This document shows positions 54,280 to 62,589 of a DNA stretch of 64,000 nucleotides, piece by piece (the first letter of the stretch is position 1; the number at the start of each line of letters is the position of its first letter). A program made the position numbers and the translations under genes. Location: NCBI RefSeq assembly GCF_001886815.1, contig NZ_CP018099.1:1238501-1302500 (forward strand). Reading direction: 5' to 3'. The notes below the pieces were generated by a model. That model did not search any database, was not told the origin of the DNA, and worked only from the letters and a program-made list of their open reading frames with translations. This DNA comes from Caldithrix abyssi DSM 13497. GTDB taxonomy: Bacteria > Calditrichota > Calditrichia > Calditrichales > Calditrichaceae.

Positions 54280-55406
54280 AATACATACCATCACTGCAGG
54301 CCATCAGTCCGTTTTATTTTATTAAACCTTCGGCCAGGGTTTTTGAGCGCTATTATCCTTTCGACCATTCCGGGCTGCACCTTTTCTATTTTGCCCGTAA
54401 TGGCATTTATTTTTTGGGCAAATATCTAAAATCAAAAGGCATCAACCGCATCCTTTTTCCGGCCTATAACCACGGTAATGAAATCAGGGCATTGCTGGCC
54501 TCCGGCTTAAAATTGGAATATTACAATATTCACGCCAGCGCTGAAATTGATTTTGAGCATCTGGAGCGGCAGTTAAAAGACGGAGACTTTCGTGTTTTAT
54601 ATTTTATCCATTATGTGGGCATTGCCCAGAATCTGGAAAAAATTATTGAATTGAAAGAAAAGTACGACTTAATTCTGATTGAAGATAATGCGCTGGGCCT
54701 GTTCTCGGAATACAGAGGACGGCCGCTGGGAAGTTTTGGCGATTTTGGAATATTTTGTTTTTACAAAACGTTGCCTATTCCCAACGGCGGCGGGCTGGTC
54801 ATAAACAACGATTCGTTGCGCTTTCCGATCGAAACCGTACCGCCGCAGCTTTTGTCCACCATTAGTCGCAGCGCCGGCTTATTCTTCAACTGGCTCGATT
54901 TAAGATTTAACGGATTGGGGCGAAAATTACAGGCGGCCAAAAGCAAGTTGTCTTCTGTGGCAGATAAAATGGAAGTGGAGCGCGTGCCGGTGCTGGATAC
55001 GGGCTTTGCTGTGGATAAAGCTGCCTGGGGCATTTCGAAGCTTTCCCGATATTTAATCAATAGAATTTCGGTGGAAAACGTTATCAAAAAAAGACGAGAA
55101 AATTTCAACTTTATGTTAAAACATATTCCTGAAAAATATCATCTTTTTTCAGAATTGCCCGATGGCGCCGTGCCCTGGTTCTTTCCGGTTAAAATAAAAA
55201 ATAGAGAGCCGGTCTTCCAGGAGCTGACCAGGCGAGGCGTTGACTGCGCTCGCTTCTGGCGGCATTTTCATCCGGATATTCCGGCCGAACGTTTTCCGGA
55301 AATAAAAACCCTGCGAGATACCGTTTTAGAATTACCAATACATCAGGATTTAACGGATAAACATTTGAAGTTTGTCTGCGATCAGTTTAATCAAATAGCG
55401 AAGTGA
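54276..55406 (+). CDS. DegT/DnrJ-type PLP-dependent aminotransferase
   Basis: 376 residues of fold-type I. The PLP-binding acid is in LILIEDNALGLFSEYRG and the active-site Lys in IFCFYKTLPIPNGGG, the order expected of DegT-family sugar aminotransferases. The C-terminal small domain ends IHQDLTDKHLKFVCDQFNQI. It should convert a nucleotide-linked keto-sugar to the amino-sugar. This fits the following acyltransferases that could acylate the new amine. Overlaps the previous gene by four bases. Confidence 0.87.
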   Translation: MKYIPSLQAISPFYFIKPSARVFERYYPFDHSGLHLFYFARNGIYFLGKYLKSKGINRILFPAYNHGNEIRALLASGLKLEYYNIHASAEIDFEHLERQLKDGDFRVLYFIHYVGIAQNLEKIIELKEKYDLILIEDNALGLFSEYRGRPLGSFGDFGIFCFYKTLPIPNGGGLVINNDSLRFPIETVPPQLLSTISRSAGLFFNWLDLRFNGLGRKLQAAKSKLSSVADKMEVERVPVLDTGFAVDKAAWGISKLSRYLINRISVENVIKKRRENFNFMLKHIPEKYHLFSELPDGAVPWFFPVKIKNREPVFQELTRRGVDCARFWRHFHPDIPAERFPEIKTLRDTVLELPIHQDLTDKHLKFVCDQFNQIAK

Positions 55407-55407
55407 A

Positions 55408-56556
55408 ATGGATGTAATTTTTTTCTGGAGCAGTGTACTTATCCTGGGATATATTTACCTGGGATACCCTTTAATACTTTTTATTCTGTCCAGGATTATA
55501 AACAAACCGTTAAAAGCGGATGAAAATAATTTGCCCACCGTGGCTCTGGTGATTTCGGCTTTTAATGAAGAGGCCGTCATTAAAGAAAAGATCGAAAACA
55601 CGCTTGGGCTGGATTACCCGCCGCACAAATTACAAATCTGGGTCGTTTCAGATGCTTCAACCGACCACACCGATGAAGTGGTGCGCTCATTTGTCAATGA
55701 CCGCGTGCATTTGCTGCGCATGGAAGAGCGCAGCGGCAAGACCTCCGGCATTACGCGCGTCATGCAAAAAATCGAGAGCGAAATTGTGGTGTTTTCTGAT
55801 GCCAATTCCATGTATGATAAAAAGGCTATTCGGGAGCTGGTCAAATACTTCGCCGATCCGAAAATCGGTTATGTGGTGGGGCACGCGCGTTATTATGACA
55901 ATGGTGAAACCGCCGGTTCGCAGGAAGAGGTGTACTGGTCGCTGGAGATCAAAATGAAAATCAACGAATCGAAAATCGGATCGGTGGTGGGCGGCGACGG
56001 CGCCATTTATGCCATTCGTAAAGATCTTTTTAAACCGCTTGCCCCGGACGACATCAATGATTTTGTGAATCCCATTCAGATTGTTTTGCAGGGTTTTCGG
56101 GGCGTGTTCAATCCTTACGCCGTCTGCTACGAAGAAGCCGCGCCGTCTTTTTTTAAAGAGTACTGGCGTAAAAGACGAATCGTTAACCGCAGCTGGCGCG
56201 GTTTGTGGAAAAATGTTGCGGTTCTAAATCCCTTTAAAACCGGTATTTTTGCCTGGGAAATTTTTAGCCACAAACTTTTACGCTGGCTGGGAGGTCTGTT
56301 TGTTATTACTAGTTTTGCAAGCAATGCGCTCATTGTTAATAAATCGGGATTCTACGCCGTTACAATGACCCTGCATGTCCTTTTTCACCTGGCGGCTTTT
56401 GCAGGGTTTTTCAGAGACAGAAAAGGGAAAGATTCGGCGGGCATCATTAAATTTATCTTTTATTTCGATATGGTGAACTGGGCTTCGCTGCAGGGCATCT
56501 GGGATGCATTCCGCGGCAAGACCTACACCACCTGGAAAACGATTCGGCAGGAGTAA
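55408..56556 (+). CDS. membrane-anchored GT2 glycosyltransferase
   Basis: 382 residues starting with a TM helix (about 4-24). The GT-A domain follows: VALVISAFNEEAVIKEKIEN, WVVSDASTDHTDEVVRSF, and VVFSDANSMYDKKAIRELVK (metal-binding Asp). An acceptor-site segment WRKRRIVNRSWRGLWKNV resembles the QxxRW motif of processive GT2 enzymes, and two TM helices near the C-terminus hold it in the membrane. It builds one glycosidic bond of the repeat unit or a polymer. Confidence 0.9.
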   Translation: MDVIFFWSSVLILGYIYLGYPLILFILSRIINKPLKADENNLPTVALVISAFNEEAVIKEKIENTLGLDYPPHKLQIWVVSDASTDHTDEVVRSFVNDRVHLLRMEERSGKTSGITRVMQKIESEIVVFSDANSMYDKKAIRELVKYFADPKIGYVVGHARYYDNGETAGSQEEVYWSLEIKMKINESKIGSVVGGDGAIYAIRKDLFKPLAPDDINDFVNPIQIVLQGFRGVFNPYAVCYEEAAPSFFKEYWRKRRIVNRSWRGLWKNVAVLNPFKTGIFAWEIFSHKLLRWLGGLFVITSFASNALIVNKSGFYAVTMTLHVLFHLAAFAGFFRDRKGKDSAGIIKFIFYFDMVNWASLQGIWDAFRGKTYTTWKTIRQE

Positions 56557-57621
56557 GTGATGAGTTACACGGTAAAAGTAGCTGATCTGGAAAAAGACAA
56601 ACCAACCATTGTGGCCATTCTGGAACGAAATCGCACGCGTACCGATACCGACTACAGCAAACGCTTTGATTGGATCTATCTGAACAATCCGTTTGGGAAA
56701 GCCAAAGCGTGGATTATCTATAACGATAAAACCGGCGATGCGATTGGCTTTACGGGCGTTTTTCCACGGCCGGTTTTTGTGGAAGGGAAGGAATATCTGG
56801 CCTGGAACTGCGGCGATTTTTCCATTGATCAAAAATACCGCACCCTGGGCGTAGCGCTCAAATTAAGACGTGAGGCCAAAAAGGGCGTTGATTCCGGAGA
56901 AGTCGCTTTGTTGTATGCCCATCCCAACAAAAGGATGGAAGTCATTCACTTCCGTGTTGGTCACCAAAAAATAAGTGAGATGCGCCGTTTTGCGCTTCCG
57001 CTCAAATTTGACCGCTATCTCCGGCAAAAAATTTCCAGCAACGCCCTTGCTGCCGCCCTGGCCCTGCCGCTGAATTTTGGTATGAAGTTGAAGTTTGCTC
57101 TTAAACGATCCGCTAAGGTCGCCGGTCAGATAAAAGCGCAGATCGAATGCAGCGATCAACACGAACAATTATTCGAGCAAATGAAGGCTCAGTTTAAGGT
57201 AATCGGCGTTAGAAATTGCCAATACCTCAAATGGAAATTTGCCGATCATCCTAACTTTAAGTATCAACAATTCGATTGTTTTGAAAACAATCGGCTGAAA
57301 GGCACGATTTTTTTTACGATTAAAGAAGAGACGGTGCATATTATTGACGTACTGATCCCAAATTATCGTGAGATGCTTGTGCCCCTGTTCCTGGAGTTTA
57401 TCAAACAGGTTTACAAAACAAAATCAGGACAAACGCTCTCCTTTATTTTGCAAAAAGATAATCCGATTATTCCTTTATTGAAAAGCATAGGATTCAAGGA
57501 GCGGGATGATGCCACATCGTCGGTTATCGCTTACGCAAACGAAAGTATGAACGAAAAATTAGCAAAAACCATATTACAGGGTTCCAACTGGTACATGACC
57601 GTTGGCGACAGAGATGCATAA
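56557..57621 (+). CDS. GNAT-family N-acyltransferase
   Basis: 354 residues (GTG at 56557 followed by ATG at 56560; CAGGAG at 56548-56553 fits the ATG). The acyl-CoA-binding part is seen in CGDFSIDQKYRTLGVALKLRREAKK with the conserved R/Q-x-x-G-x-A loop, and a second, degenerate GNAT half spans about 205-340 (FKVIGVRNCQYLKWKFADHP). It is probably an acyl-transfer enzyme for sugar amines. Its ACP neighbour suggests an ACP-bound donor. Confidence 0.8.
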   Translation: MMSYTVKVADLEKDKPTIVAILERNRTRTDTDYSKRFDWIYLNNPFGKAKAWIIYNDKTGDAIGFTGVFPRPVFVEGKEYLAWNCGDFSIDQKYRTLGVALKLRREAKKGVDSGEVALLYAHPNKRMEVIHFRVGHQKISEMRRFALPLKFDRYLRQKISSNALAAALALPLNFGMKLKFALKRSAKVAGQIKAQIECSDQHEQLFEQMKAQFKVIGVRNCQYLKWKFADHPNFKYQQFDCFENNRLKGTIFFTIKEETVHIIDVLIPNYREMLVPLFLEFIKQVYKTKSGQTLSFILQKDNPIIPLLKSIGFKERDDATSSVIAYANESMNEKLAKTILQGSNWYMTVGDRDA

Positions 57622-57643
57622 TCAAACAAAGGAGGTTAAGGAT

Positions 57644-57889
57644 ATGGAAATGCATCAGGAAATCATAAACTTTTTATATGACGAGTCCTTAAAAGATGAA
57701 TTTGAAGGATTGGATTATGATGACTCCTTGCTGGAACTGGGCATTATCGATTCGGTCAAGATGCTGGATTTGATTGGTTTTATTGAAGAAAAGTATCAGA
57801 TAAAAGTGGATGACGACGATTTGTATCCGGAAAATTTTGACAGCATAAACGCCATTGTGAACTATATTAAATCAAAAAAAGCAGAATAA
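57644..57889 (+). CDS. acyl carrier protein of the polysaccharide locus
   Basis: 81 residues from ATG at 57644 with GGAGG at 57631-57635, 8 nt before it; an earlier TTG in frame (57602) overlaps the preceding gene and is unlikely. The phosphopantetheine Ser is Ser37 in LLELGIIDSVKMLDLIGFIE, which keeps the DS motif. The protein is acidic and small like dedicated ACPs of amino-acid or acyl activation. It lies between two GNAT genes, so it is likely to present an acyl or aminoacyl group to them. No adenylation enzyme was seen nearby. Confidence 0.88.
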   Translation: MEMHQEIINFLYDESLKDEFEGLDYDDSLLELGIIDSVKMLDLIGFIEEKYQIKVDDDDLYPENFDSINAIVNYIKSKKAE

Positions 57890-57910
57890 CTGCGGGGCGG
57901 GAATTTTAAT

Positions 57911-58582
57911 ATGATCAAAGAAGATTTAAAACGCATTAAAGATGAATTCGGAATGCATGGTGTGTTCCATGCCCTGGAATACAGTTTGATCAACAAAATT
58001 AGTTTTTACAAAGAACTGCAGGGTATGATTGTCACCATGCAGACCCTGAATCCGAAGTATCTGCAAGGCAATCCCAATTACGAGCACCGATTTTTAAGCG
58101 CGGATGAAGTGAAAAAATACGCCGCCGATCCTGAAACGCAGCTGACCGAGAAATTTCTGGAGCGCGCTTTTAAAAAGGGCGACCGCTGTTTTGCCATCCT
58201 GGATGGCGATTTTCTGGCCAGTTATGGCTGGTATTCAACCCAGCCCACGCCCATCAATCAGGATCTTGTTTTATATTTTGACCCGCAGTGGGTGTACATG
58301 TACAAAGGTTACACCCATCCTCGCTACAGAGGACAGCGGTTGCATGCCGTTGGCATGGCCAAAGCCCTAAAAGCGGTGACCGGCGAGGGCTTTAAAGGGC
58401 TGATCTCTTATGTGGAAACCAATAACTTTGCTTCCCTGCGTTCGGTGTACCGCATGGGGTATGTGAACATCGGCAGAGTTAAAATTTTTAGAATCATGGG
58501 CAAATACAGAATCCAGAGCGATAAAGAGTGCGCTCAATACCATTTTACGGTGCGTCCCATTACCAACGAGCAAAGGGGTTAA
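57911..58582 (+). CDS. GNAT-family acetyltransferase
   Basis: 223 residues. The acetyl-CoA site region is visible in YMYKGYTHPRYRGQRLHAVGMAKALKAV, matching the R/Q-x-x-G-x-A/G loop (YRGQRLHAVG), and the C-terminal strand-helix GFKGLISYVETNNFASLRSVYRMGY matches the fourth motif. The first 60 residues are an uncommon helical extension. Likely part of the acyl decoration pathway. Confidence 0.82.
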   Translation: MIKEDLKRIKDEFGMHGVFHALEYSLINKISFYKELQGMIVTMQTLNPKYLQGNPNYEHRFLSADEVKKYAADPETQLTEKFLERAFKKGDRCFAILDGDFLASYGWYSTQPTPINQDLVLYFDPQWVYMYKGYTHPRYRGQRLHAVGMAKALKAVTGEGFKGLISYVETNNFASLRSVYRMGYVNIGRVKIFRIMGKYRIQSDKECAQYHFTVRPITNEQRG

Positions 58583-58588
58583 TGACGC

Positions 58589-60073
58589 TTGGCTAAGGAT
58601 CTAAAAGAAAAAACCAAAGTTGCGGTTTTCTGGAATATTTTTAACATCCTTTTTTCCAAAACTTCGCGCCTGATCACTTCCATTATCTTAGCGCGTATTC
58701 TGTTTCCGGAGGACTTTGGACTTTACGGCCTGACGCTCATTGTAATTCGTTTTGGCCGTCGGCTAACCAATTTTGGTTTTTCCACCGTACTCATTCAAAA
58801 GAAAGAGATCGACAGGTCGGAAATAGATACGGTTTTTACGGCCAGTTTTGTTATTAATTTGACCGTATTTCTGGTTTTGTTTTTCGGCGCGCCTTATTTT
58901 TCTCAGTTCGTGCGCAGTCCTCAGGTAACGCAATTGATAAAGGTTATTTCTTTAACCTTTATCTTGAATACGTTTATAATGGTGGCCGAGAGCTTATTAA
59001 AGAGAGACCTGAATTTTAAAGGGATTTCCATTGCGCGTTCGGCGCGGTCTGTTTTCAGTTATTCCACGGCCATTGTCCTGGCCATTTTAGATTTTGGCGT
59101 TTGGAGCCTTATTTTAGGCGAGGTGTTTTCTGTTGTAGTTAATATGATCCTGGTTCTGATCTATGCCCGATTTGTTCCCCGCATCTACTTTAAATTTTCC
59201 ATATTTAAAAATCTTTATTCCTATGGCATGCGCGTTTCCTTTGTTCAATATCTGGATTATTTCATCAACAACATCGACTACCTGTTAATCGGCCGCTTCC
59301 TGGGGACCGAAGCGCTGGGTTATTATGAACGCGCTTTTAATTTAATGGATATGACGCGTCGGCAAATCGGCAGGTCTATGAACGAGGCCTTGTTTTCTGC
59401 CTTCTCGCGCATTAAAGAGGACGGCCAGCGAGTGGTCAAAAATTTAAAGCAGGTTTTAAGCTACACCTCGTTGGTGGCCTATCCCATTTTAATCGGTTTG
59501 ATCTTTCTGGCTCCGTCGCTGGTGTACAACATGTATGGCCCCAAATGGCTGCATACCATTATTCCGCTCCAGATTATGTGCGTCTCCGGTCTGGTAAAAA
59601 CCATTGGTTCTACCTTTTTCCCGGTGATCTTTGCGCTGGACTTCATTAACCAGCGGATAAAGGCGCAGGTCGTTTATCTGGTCTTGTTAGGCGGATCGAT
59701 TTTGCTTTTTATCCCTTATGGAATAAATGGCGTGGCCGTGGCGGTGGTGCTTTCTTCGATTGTTTACACCCTTTTAATCGTCAGAATTATGATAAAAAGA
59801 CTGCCGTTTACTGTAAGCGATTTATGGCAAACGCAAAAAGCGCCTTTCCTTTACGGAATTTTTCAGGTGGTTTTTAACCTGGCTGCGTTGAGATTTGCTT
59901 TGCCCTATTTTGACATTAAAAGTATTCCCATGTTTTTTATCCTTTCCGCCGCTTCGTTGGCGGCCCTGGGCACGGCCCATCTTATTTTTCGGGAATCGGC
60001 CTATAAAAATTTGTTGTCGGAGTTTTCCACACTTTTCCAAAAATTTTCCGCTGCAAAAAAGAAGTCGGTTTAA
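58589..60073 (+). CDS. Wzx-type polysaccharide flippase
   Basis: 494 residues starting at TTG (MAKDLKEKTKVAVFWNIFNI). There are about 12-14 predicted membrane helices with the Polysacc_synt (MATE/MOP) pattern: FSKTSRLITSIILARILFPE and DFGLYGLTLIVIRFGRRL at the start, and GRFLGTEALGYYERAFNLMD and VSFVQYLDYFINNIDYLLIG in the middle. It moves the lipid-linked repeat unit across the inner membrane. Sits directly after the GNAT gene and directly before the LarA-like gene. Confidence 0.94.
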   Translation: MAKDLKEKTKVAVFWNIFNILFSKTSRLITSIILARILFPEDFGLYGLTLIVIRFGRRLTNFGFSTVLIQKKEIDRSEIDTVFTASFVINLTVFLVLFFGAPYFSQFVRSPQVTQLIKVISLTFILNTFIMVAESLLKRDLNFKGISIARSARSVFSYSTAIVLAILDFGVWSLILGEVFSVVVNMILVLIYARFVPRIYFKFSIFKNLYSYGMRVSFVQYLDYFINNIDYLLIGRFLGTEALGYYERAFNLMDMTRRQIGRSMNEALFSAFSRIKEDGQRVVKNLKQVLSYTSLVAYPILIGLIFLAPSLVYNMYGPKWLHTIIPLQIMCVSGLVKTIGSTFFPVIFALDFINQRIKAQVVYLVLLGGSILLFIPYGINGVAVAVVLSSIVYTLLIVRIMIKRLPFTVSDLWQTQKAPFLYGIFQVVFNLAALRFALPYFDIKSIPMFFILSAASLAALGTAHLIFRESAYKNLLSEFSTLFQKFSAAKKKSV

Positions 60074-61291
60074 ATGATGCGTACCATTCACATACCCTGG
60101 GCGGCCTGGTTTGATGAATCCAGATTGGAGTTGGAGCTGCCGCCGGATTCAATCATAGATTTTTATTCTTTGTCCGATGCGCCGCCGCTGAGCGAAGAAC
60201 ACTTCCGCTTAAAGACCAAAGACCTTTGCAAACTGGTTAAAAAAAAGAACCCCACCAACATCCTGATTGTGGTGGATGATTTGACGCGGCCTGTTATTCT
60301 GGAGCCTTTGTTAAAGACGCTGGTGGACGAACTGCATTCCTGTGGGTTTAAAACAGATCAGATAAGGTTTTTGATCGGGCTTGGCGCGCACCATCCGCTG
60401 AGTAAAGAGAGCGCTGCTAAAAAATTGGGCAGGCAGATTGTTGAAAACTACCGGTGGATCAACCACGATCCGCAGGAAACAGAACCCACCGGCCTGCAGT
60501 GGGGCAAAACCGAATTCCGTTTGAATAAGCATTATTTACAAGCGGATTTTCGCGTGGTGATTAGCGGATTAACGCCCCACAGTTTTGCCGGTTTTAGCGG
60601 CGGGGCTAAAATGCTTATTCCGGGAATTTCAGACTTAGGGATCATTACCAAAACGCACAAATCGGTTTTGATGGGCTTTATGGGCAAATTAGGAGAAGTG
60701 GAGAAAAATCGTTTCCGCCATGTTATCGAAGAGATGGTGGCGCAGGTGGGAATCGATTTCTTCATTGGCGTGGTGATTAACGGCAATCGAACCATTGCCG
60801 ACATCTTTTGCGGCGATTTTAAAGAAGCGCATCGACAGGCGGCGCTCAAAGCCAGGCAATTATATACTACCGAAGCGATGTCCAACGCGCCTTATGATCT
60901 TTTGATTTTAAACGCCTATCCCAAAGATACGGAATTGCTGCAGGCAGAAAATGCCTTTATCCCTTTAAAATCTGCCGACGGAACGTTGTTAAAGGAAGAG
61001 GGAATGGTGCTGGTGACTTCGGCCTGTTCCGAAGGTCTGGGATACCACGGTTTGTTTGGCCCTGGCGGATTGTTGTACCGTAAGCCCCGGCCTTTACGTT
61101 TTTTAAAAGGGCGTCAATTTTTATTTTATTCCCCTAATATTACGCCCGAAGAGTTCAAAACCATTTTCTTTGAAGACTATCCGTTTTTTTCTGATGAAAA
61201 GGCGTTATTCAATTATCTTAAAAAAAACTTGCCGGAGCGCGCTCGCGTGGGCGTGTTCCCCTTTGCCAGTTTACAATTAGTGAGGCCTTAG
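60074..61291 (+). CDS. LarA-like protein (lactate racemase / nickel-pincer epimerase superfamily)
   Basis: 405 residues, somewhat shorter than LarA (about 424). Superfamily residues are visible by eye: DDLTRPVI (TRP Arg), GLGAHHPLS (His), TPHSFAGFSGGAKMLIPGIS (His and the Lys that binds the pincer cofactor in LarA) and the His in KTHKS. The segment corresponding to LarA's QAVKG reads QAENAF, so a Lys known in lactate racemase seems lost, which suggests another 2-hydroxyacid or sugar-acid-like substrate. No LarB, LarC or LarE cofactor genes are in the window. It starts at the base after the flippase stop; the next gene starts three bases after its own. Placement in an EPS locus is unusual. Confidence 0.8.
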   Translation: MMRTIHIPWAAWFDESRLELELPPDSIIDFYSLSDAPPLSEEHFRLKTKDLCKLVKKKNPTNILIVVDDLTRPVILEPLLKTLVDELHSCGFKTDQIRFLIGLGAHHPLSKESAAKKLGRQIVENYRWINHDPQETEPTGLQWGKTEFRLNKHYLQADFRVVISGLTPHSFAGFSGGAKMLIPGISDLGIITKTHKSVLMGFMGKLGEVEKNRFRHVIEEMVAQVGIDFFIGVVINGNRTIADIFCGDFKEAHRQAALKARQLYTTEAMSNAPYDLLILNAYPKDTELLQAENAFIPLKSADGTLLKEEGMVLVTSACSEGLGYHGLFGPGGLLYRKPRPLRFLKGRQFLFYSPNITPEEFKTIFFEDYPFFSDEKALFNYLKKNLPERARVGVFPFASLQLVRP

Positions 61292-61294
61292 CCC

Positions 61295-62569
61295 ATGCCA
61301 GCTACAGCTATTATCTTCATGATTCTTTATGTTACCGGCTTGATTTTGACCTTTCGGCATCCCTATTTTGGAATTGCCACCTATATTTTTGAATGGCATA
61401 ACCATCCGCCCTACATGTGGTGGGGAGACCATCTGCCAGACCTGCGCTGGTCTTTTCTGGTTTCGGTGATTACGTTAATCAGCCTGATTATTAATCACCG
61501 GAAATTAAAGCCGCTGCATGGCGCCAGTTACAAATTGATTTTTTGGCTGGTTGCCTTTACTCTGTGGATGTATTTTATCAGCGCGTTTTATGCGGTGGAG
61601 CCAAAAGAGAGTTTTCGGAAAGCAGAGATATTTTACAAACTCACCATTCAGATTTTTTTGATGATGTACATCATCCGCGAGCCCAGGCATTTTCGCTTTA
61701 TCATCTGGGTTTTGCTGTTAGGAGTGGCCAATTTTGGACGCATTGCCTTTGAACGTGGTTCGAACCGATACCTGGGCGTCATCGCGCCCAATTCAACCGA
61801 AGAAAATGCCATCTCTGCGCACGTGGCTGCCATGCTGCCTTTTTTTGGACTCTATTTTTTAATCGGCAAAAACTGGGAAAAAGTTATTACTCTGCTTTCG
61901 GTGCCCTTTTTGATCAACCTGATTATTCTGGCTAACTCCCGCGCTACTTTTGTGGCCGTTCTGGTCATCGGGCTTCTGGCTGTTATCTGGATTAAGGGCA
62001 AGCTGCGCTGGCGTGTGGTTCTGGCGCTGATAGGAGGCGCCATACTGGTCTTTAGCCTGTCCAACGAACAGTTCTGGGAAAGGCAAAGCACGATTGATGA
62101 ATATCACGAATCAGGCTCCCGGCTTCATTTGTGGCGCGGGGCCATTGAAATGTGGAAAGATCATCCCATGGGCCTTGGAGGAGAAGGCTATCAGGCGCTG
62201 GTAATGGACTATGTGCCTGAATTAAGAGAGATCATGGAAGAAAAGGGCACAAAAACGGTACATAACACCTTTTTGTTGGTTTTAGTGGAATGGGGCTTTG
62301 TGGGCATCATTTTATTTTTTGGCCTTTTAATTCATACGTTTGTCATTCTGGGCAAAATTAGGAGAGACCGCCTGAAAGCGCCGGGCTACAGGTATTATGT
62401 GGACGCCATGGCCATCCAGATGGGGCTTATCGGTATTCTGGTGGCCGGCATCTTTCACAACCGGTTGTACTCGGAGGTTATTTACTGGTTCAGCGCCTTT
62501 GCCGTGGCCCTTAGAAATATTCAGGTAAATGAAATTTATGAAAATGCGCAATTAAGCGAAGAAGTTTAA
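61295..62569 (+). CDS. O-antigen ligase/polymerase-like membrane protein (Wzy_C)
   Basis: 424 residues with about ten membrane helices. The N-terminal FEWHNHPPYMWWGDHLPDLR and the long periplasmic loop with ESGSRLHLWRGAIEMWKDHP and GLGGEGYQALVMDYVP, closing with TVHNTFLLVLVEWGFVG, are the signature of Wzy_C ligase/polymerase proteins (catalytic Arg/His region). It polymerises or ligates the repeat unit in the periplasm. It resembles the putative O-glycosylation ligases of exosortase-linked loci. No exosortase is seen in this window. Confidence 0.87.
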   Translation: MPATAIIFMILYVTGLILTFRHPYFGIATYIFEWHNHPPYMWWGDHLPDLRWSFLVSVITLISLIINHRKLKPLHGASYKLIFWLVAFTLWMYFISAFYAVEPKESFRKAEIFYKLTIQIFLMMYIIREPRHFRFIIWVLLLGVANFGRIAFERGSNRYLGVIAPNSTEENAISAHVAAMLPFFGLYFLIGKNWEKVITLLSVPFLINLIILANSRATFVAVLVIGLLAVIWIKGKLRWRVVLALIGGAILVFSLSNEQFWERQSTIDEYHESGSRLHLWRGAIEMWKDHPMGLGGEGYQALVMDYVPELREIMEEKGTKTVHNTFLLVLVEWGFVGIILFFGLLIHTFVILGKIRRDRLKAPGYRYYVDAMAIQMGLIGILVAGIFHNRLYSEVIYWFSAFAVALRNIQVNEIYENAQLSEEV

Positions 62570-62589
62570 TCTTTGTTAAAGGTTTAATA

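Noticed and set aside
57602-57643. Extended N-terminus of the acyl carrier protein from TTG
   Set aside because: It overlaps the upstream GNAT gene and lacks a ribosome site, whereas ATG at 57644 has GGAGG at the right distance.
60074-61291. Naming the LarA-like protein lactate racemase
   Set aside because: One segment that carries a Lys in lactate racemase differs and no cofactor-biosynthesis genes are visible, so only superfamily membership is supported.
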